A DNA stretch of 64,000 bases. Source: Atherix ibis (lineage: Eukaryota > Arthropoda > Insecta > Diptera > Athericidae). This document shows, piece by piece, positions 45,759-57,044 of this stretch. A program made the position numbers and the translations under genes. How positions within the stretch are numbered: position 1 is the first letter of the stretch; every line of letters starts with the position of its first letter. The notes beneath the pieces are model-generated. The model was not told the DNA's origin and did no database searches. It was given only the letters and a program-made list of their open reading frames with translations. The stretch spans positions 417,001-481,000 of the forward strand of contig CATQJD010000001.1 in the NCBI GenBank assembly GCA_958298945.1, read 5' to 3'.

Positions 45759-46587
45759 ATAGATGAACAGGCACAAACTGACTAATACTGGGTTTAAGTG
45801 ATCTGGCTCTTACAGTGTTAGAGGCTCTCGGTGGTGAAGTCACATACGATCGTTTATTAGAAGCGCTGAAATCATGCTACGGAGAGAGTCATCTAGGATA
45901 TGTCTTCCAAGCATTTATCGATGTAATAAGGAATTTGGAAGTCAGAAAAATGATCTGGCGCAAGCGTTGCAGGTAAAGGGAGTTCGTCCGGATCAGGGAA
46001 CGCAGCAGATTAGGGCAGTTATGGGCGAATATACTTATATAAGTCCGAATGGCCGCGTGTCGAATTGAAGATACAATCAATGCCGAAAACTAAACTTCGC
46101 TATAGTGGCAGATCTCGTCGATGACTGGATAATCGGATTGGACCTTACGAGAAAATATTAGCTGAAAATCGACTTCAATTGTGGGGTTTTAAAGAGCTGC
46201 TTCGAGGAAATTTTTTTGCAAGGAGCGCCGACGAGTACTGTCTTTTGTTTGAATCGAACAGTTCTATTATCGAGATTAGAGACTCTGGCACCAGTTAAAT
46301 ATCTAAAGTCTTTGTAAGGAGGGCCTGTTTGGATTTTAATGGTAGGAAAATAAAATACTGGACAACCGTGAATAATTGCTCGTATGTTTGTGAAATCAAT
46401 CCCTGCGATGGTGCGAATAATACATCTGAGCGATGAAGAATGCGTTGTTTAAAAAAACTCAGCGGTAGCAACCCGTGGAGGAGTTTCATCGGACATGTTG
46501 GATTGGTGATTGTATTTCACAAAAAAATGCAACAATCAACACAAAAAATGCAACAACTATTTGCTATAAGGCCAAAAACAGAAAACA

Positions 46588-46842
46588 ATGATCGGTAAAA
46601 TACGAGCTTGTAACGCCATCGTACCGTCAGCGAGTCTATGGTGTTCACCGGTAGTTTTGGTGAGGGAAAAGGACGGAACGATGCGATTCTGTGTTTACTA
46701 CCGTTGTTTGAACGACGTCACCAAGAAAGAAAGCTATCCATTGCCAAGAGTTGATGATACGCTGGACACGCTAAGTGGAATGAAGTGGCTCTCCATTTTA
46801 GACTTAAAAAGTGGTTACTGGCAGGTGAAAATCGAGGATTGA
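46588..46842 (+). pseudogene. Gypsy reverse transcriptase fragment
   Basis: The frame reads CSPVVLVREKDGTMRFCVYY, RCLNDVTKKESYPLPRVDDT and LSILDLKSGYWQVKIED, covering the fingers, the palm start and the first catalytic Asp (LDLKSGYWQV). It ends at a TGA just after. The next frame has ALSTGKELW.FKVMPFGL-like residues to about 46920. The YxDD block is missing. It is better preserved than the matching region of copy 1. Confidence 0.8.
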
Positions 46843-47289
46843 GACGAGGATAAGACGGCACTCTCTACAGGAAAAGAACTGTGGTAATTCAAAGTTATGC
46901 CATTTGGTTTATACGATGCCACATTCGATAGATATAAACATAATTGGAGGTGACTTTCTGGACCACTCGCAAAAACTAAGGCGGATTTTAAGAAACTACG
47001 AAATTCAAATTCGATGAATTGAATTGCGAAATTCAAATCGATCATTGTTTCGCTTGAACGTATACAAGCAGACCTGGAGAAGCTGAATTTTGTTCGAGAT
47101 ATGCCACTAACAAATAATAAGACGAGTTTCTCGTCTCCCGCTACTCAATCTTATTTATATATACTATATATTTATATGTATACTATACAAGATTCATACG
47201 CAATTTTGCGGAAAATTTACGACCATTATAACAGCTCACAGAAGAAAGATGTCAGTTTGACTGGAACGAAAAATTATCTGGACAATGTT

Positions 47290-47640
47290 AATGAATTCAT
47301 CATCGATACAGACGCTAGTAATACGGTTAATGGTATCGCACCGGAAAGGCGATCGCGAGATGGTGATAGCCTGTTTTCGCAAATGGTTTTCCAAACTTGT
47401 AGAGGAACTATTGCGTCTCCCGAAGAGAGTTACTCGCTGTGAAAAAACACTCCGGTAGTTTAGCAAATATCATCTAGGGAGAAAATTTCTCTCTAGAACA
47501 TACTCTACTGTGTTAAAGTGCTTGCGCCACTTCGAACATCTTGAAGGGTAGGTGGCATGCTAGATCGAGCAATTGCAACAGTACGATTTTGTTATAGAAC
47601 ATCGTAGAGGCGACTGCTTTCTCGAGGAGACCTTGTATAA
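47290..47640 (+). pseudogene. Gypsy RNase H fragment
   Basis: Frames give EFIIDTDASNTVNGI, the first catalytic Asp block (DTDAS) of gypsy RNase H, then decayed RN.L/ESYSL residues, and finally WIEQLQQYDFVIEHRRGDCF near 47560-47630, the conserved end of the domain (QYDF.I.HR.G). Two frame changes lie between. Confidence 0.7.
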
Positions 47641-47879
47641 ATAACTGTAAACATTATTATCGCCAAGAAGCTAAATAAGCCGAGGTTGTAAGAAGCATAA
47701 GAATGGGTGCTCTAGTGAGCTCAGAATATCTTAAAAATGGAACAGAGACACTTCGATGACGTGAAGCTGCAAGAGTGCATCTACAAAAGCGTACTAACCA
47801 CATTGGGAGAGTTTAATGCTACACAATGGATTACTGTGCCGTACATGGTGGAAGAAAAATGACTACCACTTGCGGCTGT

Positions 47880-48420
47880 TCGACGATGACTGTTCTAAAG
47901 AACATCTTGGGTACCACAAAACTCTTAAAATTTTTATTAGTTTTAGCTACCATGCTGATATCGAAGATTAATACCACAAGTGCAAGAGCTGCACATCCGT
48001 AAAAGGGCAACACACAAAAATCAGGGTTACGATGAAACTTTAAAATGTCGGTGCTCCATCGAAAGGGATGGCAGTGGACGTAGTGGGACACATCCCTAGT
48101 ACGGAAATCTTAAACCGGTACATACTTGCAGTGATAGACTTCTTTACGAAATGGTCAAAGGCAATAGCAATGGCGAAGAGGTTAGTAACATAAGTGTTTT
48201 GCCGATTCAGGAGGCAATAGCAATGGCGGAGAGGTAGTATCATAAGTATTTTGCCGATTTAGAGTTCCTCTGGAAATCCACAGTGATCACGGCAGAAAAT
48301 TTGAATCTCGACTACTCAAAAAATTGTGTTAGCTTATGGGGAATTCACAAAACACGGAGTGTTGTCGTTGTACTCATTGAATGCGCACGCGTTTAACGAC
48401 CTATCCACTGAACGGGATCG
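47880..48420 (+). pseudogene. Gypsy integrase fragment
   Basis: Frames read YHKCKSCTSVKGQ (second half of the HHCC module), NVGAPSKGMAVDVVGHIPST (first catalytic Asp in VDVVG), NRYILAVIDFFTKWSKAIAM and, after the duplication, VPLEIHSDHGRKFES (second Asp in HSDHG). The third catalytic residue is beyond the readable part. This matches 10707-10060 of copy 1. Confidence 0.75.
48159..48262 (+). repeat. 53-bp tandem duplication in gypsy integrase
   Basis: Units 48159-48211 and 48212-48262 both run AGGCAATAGCAATGGCG(A/G)AG AGG, CATAAGTRTTTTGCCGATT. They differ at a few positions. The second unit shifts the integrase frame. Copy 1 of the family lacks it. Confidence 0.85.
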
Positions 48421-48929
48421 GTATTGCACGTGTTGTGAATGAACATTGGAAGTTTAGTGTTTTGTGTTGGATAGAGTGAATTTACTCAAATAGTTAAATT
48501 TGTACAAAGTGAACTGTAATGAAGTAAAAAAATTCCCTTCGCTGGTTGTTCTTTGTTTTGCTGCTGCTTGCACTATATCGTAGTGCAATAGTGGGCAGAC
48601 AGATAACATCGAATATATAGCGGTCTCTAACTGGAACGTTATCGTAGCTGCCATCACATTCTGTCATAACGGCGTAACACCTATGACATTTGTAATGGTG
48701 GTTCTGACTCTCTCAGTCATATTCTAGCTTAGTAGTGTTCGAGTTTGCGCAGAAATAGCTGTTTTATTGTTTATTTTCTTGTGTAATTATTTTATTCTTA
48801 TCATTTTTATTCTTCGTTATTTTATTGTATAAGTTTGTTATTTTATTGTGTAATTAATTTTAATATAATTTTTTTTTCTTATTATTATTGTTATTATTAT
48901 TTATTTTAGTTTTTGTATGTTATACCTTT

Positions 48930-50520
48930 GGAATGACGACTGAATTCCGAGTGGACGCATGTAACATTCGTGGTTTAAGAAGGAATGGCATTGCTGCATG
49001 CGTTCATACTTTTCAGTCCAAGCCAGCCGTATTGTATGTTAGTGAAACACAGATAGGCAGGAATTCTGACTTCAGATTTGAGTTCATCTGGATATAGCTT
49101 AGTGCCACTATTTCTTCCTCACCAAGGCCTACCCATTTACATTCGCAATGTAGCCTACCAAATATCACAATATGGTATGTGTTCCAACCCAGAATTTAAT
49201 TTCATGTAGATAAAATTTAATGTTCGTGGGCAATCAATATTCCTCTATTTAAAGAGGCCCCAGTCTAAATATTCGCTCTACCAAAAATGAGTTATCATTT
49301 TATCCTCTCACTGAAATCGTTATTACGGGCGATTTTAATGTACACAAGTCTGGGTGACTTCGCTATTCTGGACGGACAATGCCTGAGGGAATATATGCTG
49401 ACATCTTTGCTGAGTCGAACAACTTGACGCAGCTTGTAACTGAGCCGATACGAATCCCTGACATTGTCAATCACAACACTAACACCTTGGACTTGTTCCT
49501 TACACTCAATCTCGATAAATATACCATCAACATATTTTTACCTCTAGGCATATCAGGAGAGTTATGCTTCTGGTCTTATAAGACCAACCCTTCTGTGGAA
49601 ACCCGGAAAACGTTTAAGAAATGACTACAATTCACTTATCGGTATCGTTGAATTTGAATATCACGGCCAAAAGATGAGGCAGAAAATACTAGTGCCCCAG
49701 GAGTAATAAACAGTTTTGGTTATTTGCCAAAAGTATAAAAAATCCCCGCCTGCTCATCCATCCCAACGGTATTTCATAATGAAACTCCAGTTGTAAATTC
49801 GAAAGATAAGGCCAATTTGTTCACGGATCACTTTGTCGCATTCTCCTCTCTTCCAGATTGTGCCTTAGTTTCATTTGTATTGGAGCGCGTTAAATTTTTT
49901 ATGGCGCAAATTCATTTTCCCACTCGTTTTATTGGAAAAGTTTTTAGACATTTTGATATACATATAACCATAGTTTTGAAGAGGTGTTATTCTACATTGC
50001 TAAAATCACTGCGGAAGATTTTCCATCTACCCTTTTCGTTTGGAGTCCGCATAGATGGAAAACAACATTTGTTCAACCAATTCCCAAGAAATGCGAGTTC
50101 TTTTTCCCATACAATTAACGATATATTGCACTAACATCTCTTCTTTATAAGGATATGGAAACACTGATAAACCACACTTTTCATTTCTTTGGGGAGTGTT
50201 TGGATTATTGCACTTTATATTTCAAAAGTATGTGACAGAGTTTGGCATCAGGCTCTTTTGTCGAAAATGCGTGCATATGGTGTCGACGATTGCGTCCTCA
50301 AATGTATTGGAAACTACCTTTTGAACTGTTCAATGCAAGTTGTTTTATATGGCTTCAGGTCCACAGTCTACCAAATAAATGCTGCTATTCTCCAGAATTC
50401 GGTTCTAAAAAAAAAACACAGTCTTTTACTCTATCTATTGAATCTACGTTAGATAGTTATATTTTGGTTACAGAAGTGGGATATGCTAACGTGTTTGTAT
50501 TTATTAATATCTCAGAGCAC
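48930..50520 (+). pseudogene. LINE relic with APE endonuclease and RT (I/LOA-like group)
   Basis: From 48930 the frame reads FRVDACNIRGLRRNGIAACV and AVLYVSETQIGR, an endonuclease start with the catalytic Glu (SETQ). The next frames give ILMYTSLGDF-like decay, then LTQLVTEPIRIPDIVNHNTN TLDLFLTLN and PLGISGELCF. RT parts follow at 49817-50134 (fingers, weak) and 50189-50452: LYISKVCDRVWHQALLSKMR (first Asp region; SKAFDRVWH in intact relatives), LKCIGNYLLNCSMQVVLYGF, QINAAILQNSV (GVPQGSV position). The YADD block is absent. It runs in the same direction as the BET gene. Confidence 0.75.
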
Positions 50521-51239
50521 ATTTTAGAATAGCTGTCGGTAGTTATTACAATTTATTTTTTCATGGTACATTAAGAGTCGAATATATTGATAATGTACTG
50601 ATAATGTTTTGGATGCTTAAAAGCTTAAACAATTTTCTTTCACCATGTAATCACTAATAAAATAGATATTTCAATTTGCATTCTCATTAAGAGTCGGTTT
50701 ATTTTAGAGAACAAATTTCCAAAAAAATCTAGCTGATATTCACGTAAAAATGTGTTAATTTAATTAAATGCTAGTATGATATATTAAAAAATGAGAGAAC
50801 TATTTATTACAATAGTATTAATAATTGTAAATAATGGACATATGTACATATACCAAAAATTCAAGCAATTTGTTCCCTTTTTCTAATCAAGGAATATACT
50901 TATTCTCTGTTGTGTTAAAACACTTAACAAGTCCCTCAATTTTTATAAACATCGGAAATCGGAGCAAAATTTGTGGATAAGAAATAAAAAAATCGATCGC
51001 AATTACCTATTTTCAGTTAAAGAAATACAAATATTAGTGACATAGGTGCAAAAGAAAATACAAATTAATATACATACGCATAATGCCGACTTATTGTTAC
51101 AGTGCACAATATCAAAACCAGACATTGCTATTATAATAAATTTATCACGGTATTCTTTTCATGTACATATGTTGATTTTGGTTCATTCGATTGAAAAAAT
51201 TAAACTACCTTTTTATACATCGTGAAGGGTTACTTGGCA

Positions 51240-53300
51240 ATGATCGTACCCACTTATACGAGGAAATGGAACCGCAGTGACATTGTTTGCTGTTTGTATA
51301 TAACGTCCGTTAGACATGAGCGAGGGTCCATTTTCATAGTACCAAGCCCATGAGTCCATTGCTGCTCTGTTTTAAGTAGGATATAACAATTAGGGTTATT
51401 TAAATTTTGTAGCGCATGTTAGTATGTTTGATCAGGTTTCAATGTGGCCTTGGAAATGGAATTTTTGTATCTAGGAGCTCCAGTAAGAGGAACCCTACAA
51501 GAAAAGAAGTTCTTAAATGAACGCCTAAGCATTGGTAGATAGGATGTGTGTGGTCGTAGCAGCATGTCCTATCCTAATTCGAAGTAGTTTTCGTGTCCAG
51601 AATCTCGGTAATGATGTTAAGGAGACTGGTTTGTTGGTAGACTATTCGAGCAGTCTGTATTTCTACATATGGAGAATATACGTTTGCCATTCTGTTAATA
51701 TTTTAGTCGTATTAGGAATAGCAGTGAGCACAGTGCGCCGGAATGTTCCGTCAGCCAACTGATCAGCACATTCATTTCCCATTATTTGCGCATAACCTGG
51801 TATTTAACTCAACTCAACACTCCTATTATTGAGTATGCTATGTCGAATCACGTTGAGAATAGGACCATTTAATGGGCATCTAATAGCGTTGAGGGCGATT
51901 TGACTATCAGTAAAGATGATGATACTGCGTTGACTGATATAGCCGACAGCTATATTAAAAGCAGTTTTTATAGCCCACAGCTCCCCATAATACGGAGCTG
52001 CCATATATGGAAAGAATCTATAATGTAAATCACGGATTTGGGTTCCATTGATTCCAATAACTGCAAAGATCGTTGATCTATTCAACTTTACATGTTGTAA
52101 GTGGTGGATTAGTTGTGTTAAGGTCAGACGCGCATCCGTGAACAAGAGGTATTCATTCTTCGAGCCCGTCTAACTGTTCGAAAAAAAGTTGCTTGTTGGT
52201 ACCAGATTAGGTAAAATCTTTCATAAACTTATTTAGGGACGTAGACATTTTCAACACTACTCCCAATGACGGCTGCCAATCTGGATGTGGAAGGAAAGTT
52301 TGAAAGTGCAAAAAGGAAGTGAAGGGTCTGTTTATAATGTTGAGATTATTACATATAAGAAGGATGAATTTCTTTTCGAGTTGGGGTTGTCATAAAAGTT
52401 TTAACTAAATGGAGGGGATAATAAGTAAGGAAAAGGTTATTGTTTTTGATTCGGGTTTCCTGGAGGTGGAAATAGATGGGTTTTCAACCAGTTTTTACAA
52501 TATGAGGACTCACTGGATAGTCGGGAGATCCGAGCTGCTCCACTGGTTAGTCTGATGAAACAGTTAACAGTTGCCTTAACATGCCCTGACTCTACTACTG
52601 GCATTCCGGGACATACAGTAAGGGAATAGAGCAACGTTCCGTCTATTAGGGCGTTCGTTACCTTTGTTGGAGTCTACGGGGTCAGTTTGGCTGACCCCGT
52701 AGACTCCAACAAAGTCCAGGGTAATGTAAATACCCTGGACTTTCCGGGAGTCTACGGGGTAGAGGAAGACGGGGTTTAGATATGAGACATTTGTGTTACA
52801 TTTTCGTTTCCTACAAATGTGGAGACATGGTGGATTTGTCGTAGATATGACTCTGCCATTTTCCTTGCTCCCAAGCCTCCACTTTGGCAAGAGGATTAGA
52901 ACCACCAGCACAAAAACATTATCTGCATATAGAAAATGTTCATATGGGGAAAGTGATTGGAATATGGTGATGTATGTGTTAAAAAGTACAATGGAAAGAA
53001 GGGATCCTTGTGGAATATCGTTTTCTATTATGAGAAAAGACGAAAAAACCATTCGCCCGAACCGCTAAGATTCTGTCTCAAAGGTATAAACGAAGAAGTT
53101 CTTATGTGGCAGAGCCAACTCTCCCCGCCTCCAGCTGTAAGATGATTTTGTTGGCGAAATCCTGTGGTATGCCTATTATAAATCGATTGGTAACAAAACA
53201 CCAAAAAGTCTTCGTCGATGCAATCGAAATTTGTCACTATTTTAGTGGATGTATGGTGTCTCACATAACTCTTTTGCTTTCGTCTCAGGCCTAAACCGAC
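51240..53300 (-). pseudogene. LINE relic with RT and RNase H, antisense
   Basis: From right to left: 53264-53028 gives DCIDEDFLVFCYQSIYNRHT (RT palm, near the first Asp), 53052-52576 gives NDIPQGSLLSIVLFNTYITI and YEHFLYADNVFVLVV, where the catalytic YADD reads YADN. Then 52145-51804 gives an RNase H domain: FTDARLTLTQ (first Asp), YYGELWAIKTAF (Glu), SIIIFTDSQIALNAIRC (second Asp), followed by a stop and IPGYAQIMGNECADQLADG (last Asp). A related, more decayed RNase H lies at 60300-60960. Local hairpins interrupt the RT at 52663-52763. Confidence 0.78.
52663..52763. repeat. Two abutting perfect hairpins plus third arm copy
   Basis: Hairpin A: arms 52663-52685 and 52691-52713, 23 nt, loop TTTGG (GGAGTCTACGGGGTCAG and its complement). 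Hairpin B: arms 52711-52723 and 52731-52743, 13 nt (AAAGTCCAGGGTA), loop ATGTAAA. A third copy of the hairpin A arm core (GGGAGTCTACGGGGTAG) is at 52747-52763. In the antisense RT frame this third copy plus the adjoining arm reads YPVDSRKVQG, so the rest appears to be extra inverted copies of it. Confidence 0.92.
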
Positions 53301-53653
53301 AACATAACTTATTTAGCCAAAAATAAACCTCAACACTAAGCACAATTATGCGTTCCCCGAATAGGTAACCTATTTGGAAAGTAAATTTGAATAGTTTTGA
53401 GATGTTGTCATCCAATCGGAAGTTCTATCACAAAAACAATAATATATTCCTGGATATATAGGATTATAATCGAGGAGTTGAAGGTGATTCCAGGTCGAGC
53501 TCTCCAGGATTGCTACGAAGATGGAAATAACACCTTCGCCAATGTATGTATAACTGTCCAACAGAACTTTAAAGGGTATAACATTATGAAAAATAAGGAA
53601 GAAAAACTAATTGATTTCTATTTCTTCGGGGTGTATTGGAAATAGACGAAAGG

Positions 53654-53720
53654 AAGGTAAAAACAGTAAAAGGAATACGAACGTATATATGTATGCAAGG
53701 TAAAAACAGTAAAAGGAATA
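53654..53720 (+). repeat. 24-bp direct repeat pair
   Basis: AAGGTAAAAACAGTAAAAGG followed by AATA occurs at 53654-53677 and again at 53697-53720, separated by 19 bp. No element lies between them; it looks like a local duplication or replication slip. Confidence 0.8.
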
Positions 53721-53855
53721 TTAACGATTATGACCATACTCAAACAAAAAAGGTGCCCTACCAACGTCAAAATAAAACAAATCATGCCAGATTATTTTTT
53801 CCCCTTTTTCCAAGAAAAAAAGGAAAAATAATAATAAAAAAAATATTAAAACCGG

Positions 53856-53916
53856 TTGGAATAGAATGAAAGCAATGGAGAGGTTGTAAAAATTCATTGC
53901 TTTCATTCTATTCCAA
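53856..53916. repeat. Perfect hairpin, 22-nt arms, 17-nt loop
   Basis: The arms TTGGAATAGAATGAAAGCAA.. (53856-53877) and its complement (53895-53916) are exact. The loop is GAGAGGTTGTAAAAATT-like. It lies 160 bp upstream of the RTE insertion at 54075 and has no target duplication of its own. Confidence 0.9.
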
Positions 53917-54074
53917 TCGAAAAACCACAAACACAAATAGAAAGAAACGATGGGGCAGACCAATGAATGTTGTGGGAATGATCTGAGATGTTGAGTCTGC
54001 CTCACCCTGGCCTTTTTTGCTAACCCCCTAAGGCACTCATAGGCCAGTTGTTTGGAGTGCCCCTAATTGATTAC

Positions 54075-54906
54075 GAACACCAATTCGTACGAAACCAGAT
54101 CCGAGAAGCCTGCAAGCAATGCTTGAACAGTTGGTGTACGAAAGTGATAAAGTCGGACTCTCCATGAATAATACAAAAACCAAAGTAATGACTAATGCCG
54201 ACAAAATCACCATTACAGTCAACGGCAACAAAATAGAGTACGTCGATGAATATACATACCTAGGACAGATAATATCACCAAAAGACCTTACAACCAAAGA
54301 AATAAACAACAGAGTACAATTAGCATGGAAAAGATACTGGTCTCTTAAAGAAATTGTCAAAAACCCGCAGGTACCACTTAAAGCTAAGAAAAAAATATTT
54401 GATTCCTGTATTCTACCTATCATGACATACGGATGTCAAACTTGGAGTCTAACAAAACAAAACTTACACAAACTAGAAACCTGTCAACACAGCATGGAGC
54501 GAAGTATGCTCAAAGTCAAGTTAAGAGACAAAGTAAAACTACGAACATTACGTAACCAAACTAAAATTAAAGATGTAACATACTGCATAAGAAAACTAAA
54601 ATGGAGTTGGGCAGGTCATATGATGAGGAGTAAACAAGAAAAATGGGCTAAGGATGCAACCGAATGGTGTCCAAGACAAAATAAAAGAAAGAAACGGAGG
54701 CAGCTTCTGAGATGGGAGGACGATATTCGGAAAATAGCCGGTGCTACTTGGAAGAGGACGACTCATGACCGGAAAGTGTGGCAAGCTCTAGGGGAGGCCT
54801 TTGCGGAAACGCAAGACAATCTCAAAACCGGTGTCAATTAACATAAGTGACAGTAACTTTTTTTCTAAGATTGTTAAATAAAGGCTATTATTATTATTAT
54901 TATTAT
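54075..54906 (+). mobile_element. 5'-truncated RTE-type retrotransposon with 11-bp target duplication
   Basis: The sequence TAATTGATTAC occurs at 54064-54074 and again at 54907-54917, exactly bracketing the element. The 3' end is an (ATT)n tail (about 54885-54906), usual for RTE-type elements, and the 5' end begins within the RT coding region. Together they describe a target-primed insertion of a 3' fragment of 832 bp. Its reading frame is open to the natural stop, which suggests a recent insertion. Confidence 0.9.
54119..54841 (+). CDS. RTE-type reverse transcriptase C-terminal part, open frame
   Basis: The 240-codon frame continues upstream in phase to 54077 without an ATG (TPIRTKPDPRSLQA), so the start given is only the first Met. 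It reads LEQLVYESDKVGLSMNNTKT KVM (the helix after the catalytic FADD), DEYTYLGQIIS, KRYWSLKEIV, SCILPIMTYGCQTWSLTKQN (RTE thumb motif), MERSMLKVKLRDK, RKLKWSWAGHMMRSKQEKWA, and the C-terminal RRQLLRWEDDIRKIAGATWK block with TW.R...DR..W. The palm with the catalytic Asp pair is missing because of 5' truncation, so it cannot be an active enzyme. No stop or frameshift has accumulated. Confidence 0.88.
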   Translation: MLEQLVYESDKVGLSMNNTKTKVMTNADKITITVNGNKIEYVDEYTYLGQIISPKDLTTKEINNRVQLAWKRYWSLKEIVKNPQVPLKAKKKIFDSCILPIMTYGCQTWSLTKQNLHKLETCQHSMERSMLKVKLRDKVKLRTLRNQTKIKDVTYCIRKLKWSWAGHMMRSKQEKWAKDATEWCPRQNKRKKRRQLLRWEDDIRKIAGATWKRTTHDRKVWQALGEAFAETQDNLKTGVN

Positions 54907-55439
54907 TAATTGATTACACCGATGGTTTTTCGATTGGGTTACCCAGAAAGCCTTGGAAAGGAGAAAGCAGTTGCAAAAATAAGATAGTAACGGATTTTAT
55001 CCTATCTTACAGATTTTTCATTTTCTTTCATTTCTTTAGTTATTTTAATAATAGAAAAAGCATAAAAAATGTATTTAATTTTGAATTTTACAAAATATAT
55101 TCAATTTTGAATCTTACAAATCTTATTAAAAATGTTTTTTTCAATTTCTATGGTAAACCAGGATAGTCCATCATTTATAAATATTAACAAAATTATTTTC
55201 CTTAATTTTCTCCACTCATATCAATTTGCTTTTACTGTAATTAATTTTATATTTAATAAGTTTTTTAGAGGTAGCTGATATGATAAACTGATCATACGTG
55301 TCGCGAAAACAGGGTCGTGCTAGTGATGAAAAAAGTTTAATCATACAATAAATTTACAATATTAGTAAGTTTAGTGAAAGGAGAACTTGTACACATAGTA
55401 GTTCTGTAAATATAATAAGATAAACAATATGCCGAAAGC

Positions 55440-55980
55440 ATGTCTTCAATCCTGCGAAAATAACAAAAAGAAATTCACATGCTACAGGCAAATAATCTCC
55501 AGCATCATCTCCGAATGCAAAAATGAGGTCATCTGAAATGGAAGATTATTATAACCGTTTCGATTTGCTAGAACGCAAAAAGAAGTTGCAACCGAAACGG
55601 TACAAATAGAAACAAAACTGCCACCAGCTTATTTGCGCAATGACATAAATTTTTCTGGATCGCATAATTGTGAATCAGGGTGGCACTTACCAATTCATTT
55701 GTAAGGCAAATGAAAAAAAAAACAAAAAGCAGCCAACAATATAGTATTGTGTTAAAATACTAGAGGAATTGAATGTAGAGATGCACACCTACCAAAAATA
55801 AAGCTACGCATCTGTTACGTAATACAATAGAACCTGGGGCAAAACAGAAAAACAGGAGCCGATTCCTTTGAAAAACATTAAGTAAACTTTTTTGAACCAC
55901 ACGGAAACATCGAAGACAATCAAAATGGCACAAATATATACAGATATATAACAGCACAGTCGTCCATAAGTCCTCATAAG
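55440..55980 (+). pseudogene. Jockey-type gag fragment
   Basis: The + frames read EMEDYYNRFDLLERKKKLQP, then KLPPAY.RNDINFSG-like, GGTYQFICKANEKK, ILEELNVEMHTYQ and LRICYVIQ. This follows the ORF1 of the Jockey element at 25169-29627 (TTPPIYVQNVTNFGDL, GTIEFTCKAHPKG, YLDETKSEFHTYQPKNVKP, FRVVIRHL). Stops separate all blocks. The zinc knuckles are not found. Confidence 0.5.
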
Positions 55981-57044
55981 TTATTCACTCCTTGGCAAAC
56001 AAATAAGCCCACGATATGAACTTAAAAATTGAATTACTTAAACATACACATATATCCAAAAAAACCTCGAATCGGTCCATGTTTATACCATATGAAGTGC
56101 ACACATATGGATAGTGATGGAATGTCGAATCGGTAACCAAATTTATCATGTCGCATTAATTGAAGAATTTGAATCATTAAAATAATTATTATTTATTTAT
56201 TTGTTGATACAAACAAACAAAAATAGTTTTTGAATTGAAATTTAAATTTTCATCATTGAGTGGAAAGTCTTCATGCAATAATATAAAAAAAGAAAATTGG
56301 AACACAAGAAAATTAATAATAAAAAAAATCGGTAAAAATAGTCTTTCGAACTGAACAAACATCACCATCACTATGTTAAGTAGACATACAAATAACACCA
56401 CTTACAAATTACACGTACATCAAGTAATAAAAAAATTCAATATACTCGTATATACATATATATATATATTTTTCTGCAAGGTTATTTTACAAATTTTACT
56501 TAAATTTAATTTTTTTTTTCTCTTATAATACTTTTTTTGTAATCTATAGCGTCCTTTTTTTTCTTTTTCTGATTTAGTTTACTTTTATTGATTATTTATA
56601 TTTTTTTCTTGTTTTGTTCTATTAAATTTATGTATTTTTAAGTTCAACATTTTCTTTGGTAATTATAAAAAAAGAATATATTGCTATTATAATTTTGTGT
56701 ATGATTTATTAAATTTTTTCTACTTTCTGTTGCTTTTGGGGTACTCTGTGGTTGTTGAAACCTAATCAACCGCCACTGGTCCCGGTTTTATCTTACACAT
56801 GCTCCCGGTGTTCTGGTGTAGGAATTTATTTTCATTTTAATCTGTTAATATTTATTTTTCTATTTGATGATTATTAACAATTTTTATGAGTACGAAAACA
56901 ATTTGTTTTATTACTGCTTTTATTATATTATTGTTTTTTTTTTATATCCTATGTAAGCAAGGAGTAAGGACCCATCAATATTTCTCTTTAAGAAGTCATG
57001 ATTATTTTAAGAAGTTAAAATATCACAAGGCGTCTTTTCGATAA

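Larger units (their letters stand above)
45460..48440 (+). mobile_element. Ty3/gypsy retrotransposon body, sense, degenerate (copy 2)
   Basis: It has the same domain order as 10060-13130 but lies on the + strand: gag 45456-45900, protease-like 46080-46300, RT 46560-46930, RNase H 47290-47640, integrase 47880-48420. The two copies resemble each other in every domain that can be compared. Each domain has stops. No LTR is clearly seen; the sequence after 48440 does not match that before 45456. A 53-bp tandem duplication lies in the integrase part. Confidence 0.8.
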
